From assembly GCF_000768555.3 (NCBI RefSeq), contig NZ_KN293978.2, positions 248,001 to 312,000 of the forward strand: a stretch of DNA of 64,000 nt, written 5' to 3'. Positions 45,461 through 53,863 of this stretch are shown piece after piece. The translations under genes were made by a program, and so were the position numbers. Each line of letters begins with the position of its first letter. Position 1 is the first letter of the stretch. Under the pieces are notes generated by a model. It saw nothing but the letters and a program-made list of their open reading frames with translations. It did not search any database and was not told where the DNA came from. The stretch comes from Roseovarius mucosus DSM 17069 (GTDB lineage Bacteria > Pseudomonadota > Alphaproteobacteria > Rhodobacterales > Rhodobacteraceae).

Positions 45461-45829
45461 ATGGCACAAGATTTTTATGAATTTGATCAAAGCGCGGTCG
45501 ATGCTGCACTGGAAGTCGCACGACGCAGGCATGAGGGTCATGCCGCCGCCAAGAATCTCACGGCACAATCGGCTCTGCCGGCGGGTGGCGGGCATGTTGC
45601 AGTCGCTGCTCAGTGTATCTCTGTGACCGTGGAGAACAACCAGGTCTGTATCAAGCTACCGCTCGGGTTGGGCAAGCATTGCCTGCCTTTGCCGGTGTCG
45701 ATCCCCAATGGCACCGCCGCCGAGGCCTGTCTGGATATCTGCACCAAGTTTGGCATTCCGACGGGCGTGAAGGTTTCGATCAAGGTTGCCGGAAGCACGG
45801 TGATCAGCGAGACCTTTGGCATCTGCTGA
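45461..45829 (+). CDS. Small protein with regularly spaced cysteines
   Basis: A 122-residue protein without an export signal. The first 50 residues are helical and charged (MAQDFYEFDQSAVDAALEVA). The rest has six cysteines at 52, 63, 74, 90, 94 and 122; the first three are exactly 11 apart, in beta-like segments (QCISVTVENNQVC and GLGKHCLPLPVSIPNG), and a CxxxC follows in EACLDICTKFGIPTG. The spacing suggests a metal-binding or tightly packed beta protein. I do not recognise the family. It has a strong promoter and ribosome site and its own terminator, between two FAD oxidoreductase genes. Confidence 0.75.
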   Translation: MAQDFYEFDQSAVDAALEVARRRHEGHAAAKNLTAQSALPAGGGHVAVAAQCISVTVENNQVCIKLPLGLGKHCLPLPVSIPNGTAAEACLDICTKFGIPTGVKVSIKVAGSTVISETFGIC

Positions 45830-45870
45830 GAAAGGTCGGTCAGGACCGATCTGACCGTTCCCATGGATCG

Positions 45871-45903
45871 CGGCCTGTCCTTTGCGGGGCAGGCCGTTCT
45901 TTT
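45871..45903 (+). terminator. Rho-independent terminator after the Cys-patterned gene
   Basis: CGGCCTGTCC pairs with GGGCAGGCCG (one G-T pair), with a T-rich run (TTCTTTT) beginning at 45897. It lies 41 bases after the stop at 45829 and separates the small gene from the FAD oxidoreductase gene that follows. Confidence 0.8.
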
Positions 45904-46012
45904 GCTGTTTGGCACCGATTTGCATCAGAGCGACGGAAAATGTCGGAGATCGGCAATCGGGTCACGGTTGCGCCCTTCAGGATATGGGCAGAAAATTCCA
46001 GAGGAACTCCCA

Positions 46013-48439
46013 ATGAAGACCCATGCACAAGCTGTCGTGATCGGCGGCGGCGTTATCGGATGCTCGATTCTTTACCACCTCACCAAATTGGGCTGGACCG
46101 ATGTCGTTCTTCTGGAGCGCAATGAGCTCACGAGTGGCAGCACCTGGCATGCGGCCGCCAATATCCACGGGCTGCATGACAGCGCCAATATCAGCCGTCT
46201 GCAGCACTACACGATGAAGCTCTATAACGAGCTCGAGGCCGAGACCGGGCAAAGCTGTGGCGTGTTTCAACCCGGTAGCCTCTATCTGGCACAGACCGAG
46301 AATCGCGAGCATCAGTTGCGGCTTCAGGCTGCCAAGGCCAAGCTCTATGGGATGAATTTCCATGAGATCGGGAGAGATGAGGCCGAAAGGCTGCATCCTC
46401 TGGTGAATTTCGACGGTATCCGCTGCATCATGTACGAGCCCGATGGCGGTAATGTGGACCCCTCGGGTGTGACCAACGCCTATGCCGTGGGGGCGCGGCA
46501 GCGGGGCGCGGAAATCCACCGTTTCACGCCGGTCACGGCGACAGTGCAGCAGCCGGATGGATCTTGGATCGTCGAGACCCCCAAGGGCAATATCCATACC
46601 CCTTGGGTGATCAACGCGGCGGGGCTATGGGGCCGTGAGGTGGCCAAGTTGGCGGGGATCGAATTGCCACTGCAACCCACCGAACACCAGTATTTCGTGA
46701 CCGAGATGATCGCCGAGATTTCCGGCATGGACCGTCGATTGCCCTCGGTGGCGGATCGGGACGGGGAATATTACCTGCGGCAAGAGGGCAAGGGCCTGCT
46801 GATCGGCGCTTATGAGCGCGACATGCGGTTCTGGGCAGAGGAAGGCACGCCGCTTGATTTTGCGCATGATCTTTTCCCCGACGATCTCGAGCGGATCGAG
46901 GAGAACATGCTGCGCGCCATCGACCGGGTGCCGGTGGTGGGCACAGCGGGGATCAAGCGGGTGATCAACGGGCCGATGATCTGGAGCCCGGACAGCAACG
47001 TGATCCTCGGGCCGGTGCCCGAACTCAAGGGCTATTTCTGTTGCAATGGCATCATTCCGGGGTTCAGCCAATCGGCGGGCATGGGCTGGATGGTGGCGGA
47101 ATGGCTGATCAATGGCGAAATGAAATACGATATGTTCGCCTGGGATCTGGCGCGGTTCGGCCTCTGGGCCAACGACCGTGATTTCGTCAAAGCCAAGGTG
47201 CGGGATCAATATGCGCATCGGTTCTCGATCCATTTCCCGAATGAAGAGCGCGCGGCGGGGCGGCCGCTGCGCACGCGGCCGGTCTATGACATGCAAAAGG
47301 AGATGGGCGCGGTCTTTGGTCTCAATTACGGTTGGGAGCATCCGCTGTGGTTTTCCGACACACCGGGCACGGTCGATACCAATGGCTTTACCCGGCAAAA
47401 TTGGTGGGCGCCGGTGGGGGCGGAATGCAGGATGCTGCGTGAGCGGGCAGGCATCATCGACATTTCCAATTTCGCCAAATACCGCGTCAAGGGGTCGGGG
47501 GCAGAGGAGTGGCTGAATGCGGTGTTTGCCAACCGGATGCCAAAAGCTGTTGGGCGGTCGTGCCTGACGCCGCTGATCGGCGTGCGGGGCGGTATCGCGG
47601 GCGACGCGACGGTGACGCGGCTGGCGCAGGACGAATTCTGGGTCATTTCCTCAGGCATGGCAGAGCGGTATCACAAGCGGTTCTTTGATGCCGTGCCATT
47701 GCCGGAGGGCACCACATTCGAGAGCCTGACCGACACGGTCTGTGGCTTCAACGTGGCCGGGCCAAAATCGCGCGAATTGTTGCAACGTCTGACCAATGCT
47801 TCGCTGGATACTGTAGATTTTCCCTTTATGCGGTCGGCACGGATTGACTTGGGTGGTGTGGCCTGCGTGGCTATTCGTGTCAGCTTCACCGGTGATCTGG
47901 GCTGGGAGTTGCATTGTGCGGCTGAGGATCAGGCGCGGCTTTATGCTGCGCTATTGGCGGCGGGCCGCGAGTTGGGGGCCGGGCCGGTCGGCAGCCGCGC
48001 GCTGATGAGCCTGCGCATTGAAAAGGGCTATGGATCGTGGAGCCGCGAATACAGCCCCGAGTACTGGCCGCAAGAGGCCGGGTTGGAAGCGCTGTGCAAG
48101 ATGGACAAGGAGTTCTTGAACAAATCGGCGCTAGAGGCCGTGATTGGCCAAGAGCCCCGCGAGCGCTTGGTAATCCTGCATCTGGAGGAGGCGGATGTGA
48201 ACGCCTCCAACGCCGATGCCACAGGGGGTGAGCCGATTTTCAAGGATGGGCTCGGCGTGGGGCGCGTGTCCTCGGGCGCCTATGGCTATTCGGTGGGCAT
48301 GAGTCTGGCGCTTGGGTATGTCAAGGGTGGGGCCATGCCCGGCGATGCGGTTGAGGTGATGGTATTGGGGCGTCCTCATCGCGCGCGCATCCTGCACGCG
48401 GCCCCTTTTGATCCAGAGGGCGTGCGCCTGCGCGCCTGA
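46013..48439 (+). CDS. GcvT-type FAD oxidoreductase (dimethylglycine/sarcosine dehydrogenase-like), second copy
   Basis: An 808-residue homologue of the protein encoded on the reverse strand at 42799-45207. It shows the same order: AVVIGGGVIGCSILYHLTKL (dinucleotide fold, 7-26), TSGSTWHAAANIHG (FAD His; the glycine after HAA is replaced by asparagine), and C-terminal GcvT parts (RVSFTGDLGWELHC and LMSLRIEKGYGSWSREYSPEYWP). It probably demethylates another N-methyl amine with tetrahydrofolate. GAGGA at 46001 supports the start; an earlier in-frame ATG at 45863 lies within the terminator region and is rejected. The gene is followed within four bases by the convergent small gene. Confidence 0.87.
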   Translation: MKTHAQAVVIGGGVIGCSILYHLTKLGWTDVVLLERNELTSGSTWHAAANIHGLHDSANISRLQHYTMKLYNELEAETGQSCGVFQPGSLYLAQTENREHQLRLQAAKAKLYGMNFHEIGRDEAERLHPLVNFDGIRCIMYEPDGGNVDPSGVTNAYAVGARQRGAEIHRFTPVTATVQQPDGSWIVETPKGNIHTPWVINAAGLWGREVAKLAGIELPLQPTEHQYFVTEMIAEISGMDRRLPSVADRDGEYYLRQEGKGLLIGAYERDMRFWAEEGTPLDFAHDLFPDDLERIEENMLRAIDRVPVVGTAGIKRVINGPMIWSPDSNVILGPVPELKGYFCCNGIIPGFSQSAGMGWMVAEWLINGEMKYDMFAWDLARFGLWANDRDFVKAKVRDQYAHRFSIHFPNEERAAGRPLRTRPVYDMQKEMGAVFGLNYGWEHPLWFSDTPGTVDTNGFTRQNWWAPVGAECRMLRERAGIIDISNFAKYRVKGSGAEEWLNAVFANRMPKAVGRSCLTPLIGVRGGIAGDATVTRLAQDEFWVISSGMAERYHKRFFDAVPLPEGTTFESLTDTVCGFNVAGPKSRELLQRLTNASLDTVDFPFMRSARIDLGGVACVAIRVSFTGDLGWELHCAAEDQARLYAALLAAGRELGAGPVGSRALMSLRIEKGYGSWSREYSPEYWPQEAGLEALCKMDKEFLNKSALEAVIGQEPRERLVILHLEEADVNASNADATGGEPIFKDGLGVGRVSSGAYGYSVGMSLALGYVKGGAMPGDAVEVMVLGRPHRARILHAAPFDPEGVRLRA

Positions 48440-48442
48440 TCT

Positions 48443-48706
48443 TCAGGCGTCGCCGCTGTCGGTCTTGGCGTCAGCGGCGGCCTCTTTTGCGGCCTTGAGG
48501 CGTTTCAGCTTGTCCAACAAGTAGGCCCGCGCCTTGATATTGGCGCGGCGCACACGCACGGCAGTCAAAAACGCCTCTTCCGCGGTTTGCGAGGTGGAAC
48601 CGAGGATCTTTTGCACATCGGAAATGATCATCTCATCCCCGGTGGCCTCGACGGCCTTGATCACGTCGCGGGCCAATTCATCGGCCAAATCCTCGGTCAC
48701 GCCCAT
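48443..48706 (-). CDS. Small helical protein of unknown function
   Basis: An 87-residue charged protein, all helix by composition (EDLADELARDVIKAVEATGD, then EEAFLTAVRVRRANIKARAY and KLKRLKAAKEAAADAK). No signal peptide, cysteine or known motif. The C-terminal 25 residues are low-complexity Lys/Ala. It is 10 bases after the alpha/beta hydrolase on the same strand, so the two probably form an operon. Family not recognised, although a protein of this size and charge next to suf genes seems common in this order of bacteria. Confidence 0.6.
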   Translation of the reverse strand: MGVTEDLADELARDVIKAVEATGDEMIISDVQKILGSTSQTAEEAFLTAVRVRRANIKARAYLLDKLKRLKAAKEAAADAKTDSGDA

Positions 48707-48716
48707 GGGGTGCTCC

Positions 48717-49370
48717 TCAGCGCGTATTCTCGGTCAAGCGCCGTTTGACATAGGTGCTGACTGAGCCGATCATCGTGTCCATATGCGGCTCTTTGAAGAA
48801 GTGATCCGCACCGTCGACTTCTTGATGGGTGATGGTGATGCCGTGCTGTTCATGCAGCTTGTTGACCAGCGCCTTGGTGTCCGCGGGTGGGGCCACGCGA
48901 TCATGGCTGCCGTTGATGATCAGGCCAGAGGCGGGGCAGGGTGCCAGAAAGCTGAAATCATACATATTGGCGGGAGGCGACACCGAGATGAAACCGGTGA
49001 TCTCGGGTCGCCGCATCAAGAGCTGCATGCCGATCCATGCCCCAAAGGAAAAGCCCGCGACCCAGCAATGTTTCGAATTGTTGTTCATGGACTGCAGATA
49101 GTCGAGCGCCGAGGCCGCATCGGACAATTCGCCGATGCCTTGGTCGTATTCGCCCTGACTGCGCCCGACCCCGCGGAAATTGAACCGAAGCACGGTAAAG
49201 CCCATGTTGTAAAAGGCGTAGTGCAGGTTATACACGACCTTGTTGTTCATGGTGCCGCCGAATTGCGGGTGTGGATGCAACACGATCGCGATGGGCGCGT
49301 CTTTTTCCTTTTGCGGGTGGTAGCGGCCTTCGAGCCGGCCTTCGGGGCCGGGAAAGATTACCTCGGGCAT
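48717..49370 (-). CDS. Alpha/beta hydrolase
   Basis: A 217-residue alpha/beta hydrolase. The nucleophile elbow is AGFSFGAWIG (G-x-S-x-G, Ser about 108), the oxyanion region HPHPQFGGTMNNKVV (about 32-46), the acid is in INGSHDRVAPP (Asp about 157), and the base in DGADHFFKEP (His about 188). It is cytosolic (no signal). The substrate is unknown; similar proteins act on small esters or amides. It starts divergently from the iscR-suf operon, sharing a 158-base spacer that carries an IscR-type box. Confidence 0.8.
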   Translation of the reverse strand: MPEVIFPGPEGRLEGRYHPQKEKDAPIAIVLHPHPQFGGTMNNKVVYNLHYAFYNMGFTVLRFNFRGVGRSQGEYDQGIGELSDAASALDYLQSMNNNSKHCWVAGFSFGAWIGMQLLMRRPEITGFISVSPPANMYDFSFLAPCPASGLIINGSHDRVAPPADTKALVNKLHEQHGITITHQEVDGADHFFKEPHMDTMIGSVSTYVKRRLTENTR

Positions 49371-49409
49371 GGGTTCCCTGTGTCCTCTTCATGGGTGAGT
49401 GCGAAAATC

Positions 49410-49438
49410 TTGACGACTTCGCTCGGGCACCTTAGAAA
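49410..49438 (+). promoter_or_regulatory. Predicted iscR-suf operon promoter
   Basis: A -35 box TTGACG (49410-49415), a 17-base spacer and a -10 box TAGAAA (49433-49438). It lies 90 bases before the iscR start. The -10 box falls inside the palindrome at 49432-49446, so a bound regulator would block RNA polymerase. Confidence 0.6.
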
Positions 49439-49446
49439 TGTTCTAA
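49432..49446. promoter_or_regulatory. IscR-type (iron-Rhodo) box
   Basis: TTAGAA-ATG-TTCTAA, a perfect palindrome over both 6-base arms. This is the form of motif attributed to IscR in Rhodobacter (the iron-Rhodo box, from memory). It overlaps the predicted -10 box of the iscR-suf promoter, so autorepression is the natural reading. Confidence 0.7.
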
Positions 49447-49528
49447 ATTGTGATCCGGGCCAGAATGGCTCAGAGCGAGATAAGCCTTGTATCGCTCAAG
49501 GTCAATCTGTTCGCGTGGGGGAAAACCG

Positions 49529-49990
49529 ATGAAACTGAGCACGAAAGGGCGATATGCCATGGTTGCCTTGGTGGATATCGCCTTGCAGCCTGCGGGATCG
49601 GTGGTGACGCTTGGCGATATTTCGAAGCGGCAGGATATTTCGCTGCCCTATCTCGAACAGCTTTTCGTCAAGCTGCGACGCGCGGATCTGGTGAAATCGG
49701 TGCGGGGGCCGGGCGGCGGCTATCGCCTGATGCGCCCTGCTTCTGAGATTCGGGTTACGGATATTCTGGCGGCGGTGGACGAAACGATTGATGCCTTGCA
49801 CAAGGGGGCGGGTGCCTCTGGTGCGACCAGCGGATCGCGGGCGCAGTCCATGACAAACCGGCTGTGGGAAGGCCTTAGCGCGCATGTCTATGTATTCTTG
49901 CACCAGACGCGCCTGAGCGATGTAGCGGGCAATTCCCTGGCCCCCTGTCCGGCGGTGCCACATCTCTTTGCCGTGGTGGATGACGAGTGA
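49529..49990 (+). CDS. iscR: Rrf2-family transcription regulator IscR
   Basis: A 153-residue regulator with the Rrf2 winged helix: MKLSTKGRYAMVALVDIALQ, ISLPYLEQLFVKLRRADLVKSVRGPGGGYRL (recognition helix and wing, about 37-67). The Fe-S region usually carrying three cysteines (about 90-105) has none; the only cysteine is Cys140, in LAPCPAV. Rhodobacter IscR likewise has a single cysteine with other ligands (established for R. sphaeroides, from memory). It heads the suf operon and most likely represses it through the box upstream. The start at 49529 is the family start; a longer in-frame start at 49487 is rejected. Confidence 0.92.
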   Translation: MKLSTKGRYAMVALVDIALQPAGSVVTLGDISKRQDISLPYLEQLFVKLRRADLVKSVRGPGGGYRLMRPASEIRVTDILAAVDETIDALHKGAGASGATSGSRAQSMTNRLWEGLSAHVYVFLHQTRLSDVAGNSLAPCPAVPHLFAVVDDE

Positions 49991-50055
49991 CAAAAGCGCT
50001 GTAAGGGCCACGCCTTTGCAGACTGGTCCTATTTCTCGTGGAAAAGCGGACAATC

Positions 50056-51099
50056 ATGCAGAGAGTGTATCTCGACTATAACGCGACCGCCCCGCTGCGC
50101 GCCGAGGCACGCGAGGCCATGCTGGACGCCATGGACCTGATCGGTAACCCATCTAGCGTGCATGCCGAAGGGCGCGCCGCCAAAGGGTTGATTGAACGCG
50201 CGCGGGCGCAGGTGGCGGCGGCGCTCGGGGCGGATGGGGCGGATGTGATTTTCACCTCCGGCGCGACCGAAGCGGCGGCTTTGGCCTGTGCGGGGCGGCA
50301 GTTGCACGGGGCTGCGGTCGAGCATGATGCGGTGGGGGCCTGGATCACGCCCGATCTGCCGGTCGATGCTGATGGGCGGATCACGGTTCAGGATCCGGCG
50401 CATTCTGTGCTGCAAATGGCCAATTCCGAAACCGGCGTGGTGCAGGCGTTGCCCGAGGGGCTGGCGGTTAGCGATATGACGCAGGCCTTTGGCAAGCTGC
50501 CCGTGGCGTTCAACTGGTCCGGCGTCGAAATGGCGTTGGTTTCTGCACATAAGCTTGGGGGGCCCAAGGGGGTAGGGGCGCTGGTCATCAAGCGTGGCAC
50601 CGATCTTGCGGCGCAAATCCGGGGCGGCGGACAGGAAATGGGTCGCCGCGCGGGCACCGAAAATGTAATCGGCATCGCCGGTTTTGGCGCGGCGGCAGAG
50701 GCGGCGGGGCATGATCTGGCCGAAGGATTTTGGGATCCCATCGAAAAACTTAGAAACATTCTAGAGAATACCATTGCAGAGTTTTCAAATGAGACTATTT
50801 TTGTCGGGAAAGCTGCGCCGCGTTTGCCGAACACCAGTTGCTTCATCACGCCCAGATGGAAGGGCGAGACACAGGTGATGGCGTTGGATCTGGCCGGGTT
50901 CGCGATTTCTGCCGGGAGCGCGTGCTCCAGTGGCAAAGTGAGGTCCAGTCGGGTGTTGCGCGCGATGGGGTTTGACGAGGCCACGGCGGGATGCGCGATC
51001 CGCGTATCGCTGGGGCCGCAGACGACCGAGGACGACATCTTGCGCTTTGCCGAATGCTGGCTGAAGCGTCTGCAAAAACATCGGGGCCGTTTGGCCTGA
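50056..51099 (+). CDS. Cysteine desulfurase, NifS/IscS class
   Basis: A 347-residue class V aminotransferase-fold enzyme that takes sulfur from cysteine for Fe-S clusters. It has the NifS-type opening [10 protein letters not shown], the PLP phosphate segment [11 protein letters not shown], the Schiff-base Lys166 in [19 protein letters not shown], and the catalytic Cys290 in [11 protein letters not shown]. It is shorter than IscS and lacks the usual conserved stretch in the middle (residues 88-105), so it is a divergent member. A second desulfurase, SufS, is at the end of the operon. It contains an IscR-like palindrome at 50750. ATG 50056 was preferred to an in-frame ATG (or GTG) at 50038. Confidence 0.88.
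   Translation: MQRVYLDYNATAPLRAEAREAMLDAMDLIGNPSSVHAEGRAAKGLIERARAQVAAALGADGADVIFTSGATEAAALACAGRQLHGAAVEHDAVGAWITPDLPVDADGRITVQDPAHSVLQMANSETGVVQALPEGLAVSDMTQAFGKLPVAFNWSGVEMALVSAHKLGGPKGVGALVIKRGTDLAAQIRGGGQEMGRRAGTENVIGIAGFGAAAEAAGHDLAEGFWDPIEKLRNILENTIAEFSNETIFVGKAAPRLPNTSCFITPRWKGETQVMALDLAGFAISAGSACSSGKVRSSRVLRAMGFDEATAGCAIRVSLGPQTTEDDILRFAECWLKRLQKHRGRLA
50750..50764. promoter_or_regulatory. IscR-like palindrome inside the desulfurase gene
   Basis: TTAGAA-ACA-TTCTAG, one base off the perfect IscR-type box found upstream of iscR. It lies inside an unusually AT-rich stretch of the desulfurase coding sequence, about 350 bases upstream of sufB. It may be a second operator or chance; a promoter was not clearly seen next to it. 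Confidence 0.4.
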
Positions 51100-51116
51100 G
51101 ACGCAAGGAGAGGGGA

Positions 51117-52640
51117 ATGGCTGCTGTGGACAAGGTTCAGGTCAAGGACGGGGTCGATCAGGAAACCGTCGATGCGGTCCGGCAGGTCGGAGAGGCCTAT
51201 AAATACGGCTGGAACACCGATATCGAGATGGACTACGCGCCTCTCGGCCTGAACGAGGACATCGTGCGCCTGATCTCTTCCAAGAACGAAGAGCCAGAGT
51301 GGATGACCGAGTGGCGGCTAGAGGCCTATCGCCGCTGGCTGACCAAAACCGAGCCCGAGTGGGCGATGGTCGATTATCCCAAAATCGACTTTCAGGCGCA
51401 GTATTACTATGCACGTCCCAAGTCGATGGAGGTCAAACCCAAGTCATTGGACGAGGTCGATCCCAAGTTGCTCGCGACTTATGAAAAGCTGGGCATACCG
51501 CTGAAAGAGCAGATGATCCTTGCCGGGGTTGAGGGGGCAGAGGATGCCCCCGCCGAGGGCCGCAAGGTCGCTGTGGATGCGGTCTTTGATTCGGTGTCCG
51601 TTGGCACCACGTTTCAGGCGGAGCTGCGCCGTGCCGGGGTGATTTTTTGCTCAATTTCCGAGGCAATCCGCGAGCATCCCGAACTGGTCAAGAAATACCT
51701 CGGCTCTGTCGTGCCGGTCAGTGACAATTTCTATGCCACGCTGAATTCGGCGGTTTTTTCGGACGGTTCGTTCGTCTATGTGCCGCCCGGCGTGCGTTGC
51801 CCGATGGAACTGAGCACCTATTTCCGGATCAATGCCGAGAATACGGGGCAGTTCGAGCGTACGCTGATCATCGCCGACAAGGGGTCGTATGTCAGCTATC
51901 TCGAAGGCTGCACTGCGCCCAAGCGCGACACCAGCCAATTGCACGCCGCTGTGGTCGAGATCATCATCGAAGAAGACGCCGAGGTGAAATATTCCACGGT
52001 GCAGAACTGGTATCCGGGCGATGAGAACGGCAAGGGTGGCATCTACAACTTTGTGACCAAGCGCGCCGATTGCCGGGGCGATCGGGCCAAGGTGATGTGG
52101 ACGCAGGTTGAAACCGGCTCTGCCGTTACATGGAAATACCCATCCTGCATTCTGCGCGGCGATGATAGCCAAGGCGAATTCTATTCCATCGCCATCGCCA
52201 ACAACTATCAGCAGGCCGATACCGGCACCAAGATGATCCATCTGGGCAAGAATACCCGGTCACGCATCGTGTCCAAGGGGATCAGTGCGGGCCATGCACA
52301 GAACACCTATCGCGGGCTTGTCTCGATGCACCCCAAGGCCAAGAACAGCCGCAATTATACGCAATGCGACAGCTTGCTCATTGGTGACAAATGCGGCGCG
52401 CATACCGTGCCTTATATCGAGGTCAAGAACAACTCGAGCCGCGTCGAGCATGAGGCCACCACCTCCAAGGTGGATGACGACCAGATGTTCTATTGCCGCG
52501 CGCGCGGGATGGACGAGGAAGAGGCGGTGGCGCTGGTGGTCAACGGGTTCTGCCGCGACGTGTTGCAGGCCCTGCCGATGGAGTTTGCCATGGAGGCGCA
52601 GCAGTTGGTTGCGATCTCGTTGGAAGGGTCGGTGGGGTAA
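51117..52640 (+). CDS. sufB: Fe-S cluster assembly scaffold SufB
   Basis: A 507-residue scaffold protein that forms the SufBC2D complex. It has SufB features: [23 protein letters not shown] (about 30-52), [69 protein letters not shown] (about 221-268), and near the C terminus [23 protein letters not shown] (with the cluster Cys and the conserved Asp/Glu/His), [17 protein letters not shown] (His433-type). It is followed by three non-Suf genes before sufC. Confidence 0.96.
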   Translation: MAAVDKVQVKDGVDQETVDAVRQVGEAYKYGWNTDIEMDYAPLGLNEDIVRLISSKNEEPEWMTEWRLEAYRRWLTKTEPEWAMVDYPKIDFQAQYYYARPKSMEVKPKSLDEVDPKLLATYEKLGIPLKEQMILAGVEGAEDAPAEGRKVAVDAVFDSVSVGTTFQAELRRAGVIFCSISEAIREHPELVKKYLGSVVPVSDNFYATLNSAVFSDGSFVYVPPGVRCPMELSTYFRINAENTGQFERTLIIADKGSYVSYLEGCTAPKRDTSQLHAAVVEIIIEEDAEVKYSTVQNWYPGDENGKGGIYNFVTKRADCRGDRAKVMWTQVETGSAVTWKYPSCILRGDDSQGEFYSIAIANNYQQADTGTKMIHLGKNTRSRIVSKGISAGHAQNTYRGLVSMHPKAKNSRNYTQCDSLLIGDKCGAHTVPYIEVKNNSSRVEHEATTSKVDDDQMFYCRARGMDEEEAVALVVNGFCRDVLQALPMEFAMEAQQLVAISLEGSVG

Positions 52641-52712
52641 GCGGTGAGACAGCAAGGCGACGCTGAAAACGAGGTGCGAACCTTCGAATACAACGCAAAG
52701 GAAGGTGCGCGC

Positions 52713-52913
52713 ATGGTCATCTTTCTTTGGTTTTTTCGTCGCGCACTGTTCCCGTTGCTGGTTTTCTTCTTGTGTTTAGTCTTCTTAGCGACTGTCACGA
52801 ATGGAATATTAGCCGGTTTGGCGAGCGCTTTGGTTTTCGGTGCGCCGATCGTGGTGATCCTTTTGGTATCGCATGGTCAGATTCGAAAGATATTGGATTA
52901 CTGGACAAAATGA
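52713..52913 (+). CDS. Small two-helix membrane protein in the suf operon
   Basis: A 66-residue protein with two membrane segments (about 12-30 and 33-50) and basic ends ([24 protein letters not shown]). ATG 52713 has AAGGAAGG (52698) seven bases upstream; a GTG at 52644 in the same frame would add 23 polar residues. The base composition is less GC-rich than its neighbours (52660-52910), which hints at recent arrival or relaxed constraint. It overlaps the next gene by four bases. Family unknown. Confidence 0.6.
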   Translation: MVIFLWFFRRALFPLLVFFLCLVFLATVTNGILAGLASALVFGAPIVVILLVSHGQIRKILDYWTK

Positions 52914-53224
52914 TCATCACCACCACCAACACCATCGAGGGCCGCAAGATCGTGGATTATCGCGGCATTGTCGTGGGCGAGGCAATCATGGGCGCCAATA
53001 TCGTGCGCGATTTCTTTGCGCAGATCACCGATGTGGTGGGCGGTCGGTCTGACTCTTATGAAAGCAAGCTACGCGAGGCACGTGAAGTCGCGTTGAGCGA
53101 GTTGGAAGAGCGCGCAGCAGAACTTGGGGCCGATGCCGTGGTTGGGGTCGATCTCGATTACGAGGTGGTGGGCGAGTCGATGCTCATGGTGTCGGCCAGC
53201 GGCACAGCGGTCGTGCTGGACTGA
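52910..53224 (+). CDS. YbjQ/UPF0145-family protein
   Basis: A 104-residue protein with the YbjQ fold sequence: [39 protein letters not shown] (1-39), then [42 protein letters not shown] (about 44-85). These proteins are pentamers of unknown function, sometimes annotated as heavy-metal binding. It overlaps the upstream small membrane gene and is one base from the next gene, all within the suf operon between sufB and sufC. Confidence 0.9.
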   Translation: MIITTTNTIEGRKIVDYRGIVVGEAIMGANIVRDFFAQITDVVGGRSDSYESKLREAREVALSELEERAAELGADAVVGVDLDYEVVGESMLMVSASGTAVVLD

Positions 53225-53225
53225 G

Positions 53226-53831
53226 ATGGCTGGGACAGACACCATAGACAGGCCGGTTCTTACCCTGCCCGATGCCGAGGCAGCGCATCTGCGCGCGGTT
53301 TACGCGCGGGCGGGGGTGATCCTCGAATATGGCTCTGGTGGATCGACCGTGGTGGCCGCTGAGATGCAGGGCAAGCGGGTCTTTTCGGTCGAGAGCGATC
53401 AGGCCTGGGCCGAGATGATGCGCGGCTGGTTTGCACAGAACCCGCCCGCGGCAGGCACAGAGGTAGACGTGATCTGGTCCGACATCGGACCGACCAAAGA
53501 TTGGGGATTTCCCCGCGGCTCACGTGGGTGGAAGGCCTATGCACAGTATCCGCTCAAGGTCTGGGATATGGCCGGCTTTGTGCAACCCGATGTGGTGTTG
53601 GTGGACGGGCGGTTTCGCACCGGCTGTGCCATGGCGGCGGCGTTGCGCACGGCGCGGCCTGTCACTCTTCTTTTCGATGATTACGCCCCGCGCAAGCACT
53701 ATCACCGGATAGAGGATTTCATCGGGGCCCCTCGGCAGATGATCGGGCGGATGGCGGAATTCGAGGTGATGCCGCAGGTGTTGAACCCTGCGCACCTCTT
53801 GACGATCATAGAGATGATGACGCGGCCCTGA
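53226..53831 (+). CDS. Methyltransferase-like Rossmann-fold protein
   Basis: A 201-residue protein with a class I methyltransferase-like core: ILEYGSGGSTVVAAE (glycine-rich loop, about 32-46), VFSVESDQAWAEMM (acidic end of the second strand, about 52-65), and PDVVLVDGRFRTGCAM (about 116-131) followed by LLFDDYAPRKHYH. The S-adenosylmethionine loop is similar to known folds but shorter, and the target is unknown. It lies between the YbjQ-like gene and sufC in the suf operon and resembles proteins annotated as hypothetical in roseobacters. Confidence 0.6.
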   Translation: MAGTDTIDRPVLTLPDAEAAHLRAVYARAGVILEYGSGGSTVVAAEMQGKRVFSVESDQAWAEMMRGWFAQNPPAAGTEVDVIWSDIGPTKDWGFPRGSRGWKAYAQYPLKVWDMAGFVQPDVVLVDGRFRTGCAMAAALRTARPVTLLFDDYAPRKHYHRIEDFIGAPRQMIGRMAEFEVMPQVLNPAHLLTIIEMMTRP

Positions 53832-53863
53832 GGCCGTTGGAATGTATAAAGGGATCAAGGAAA

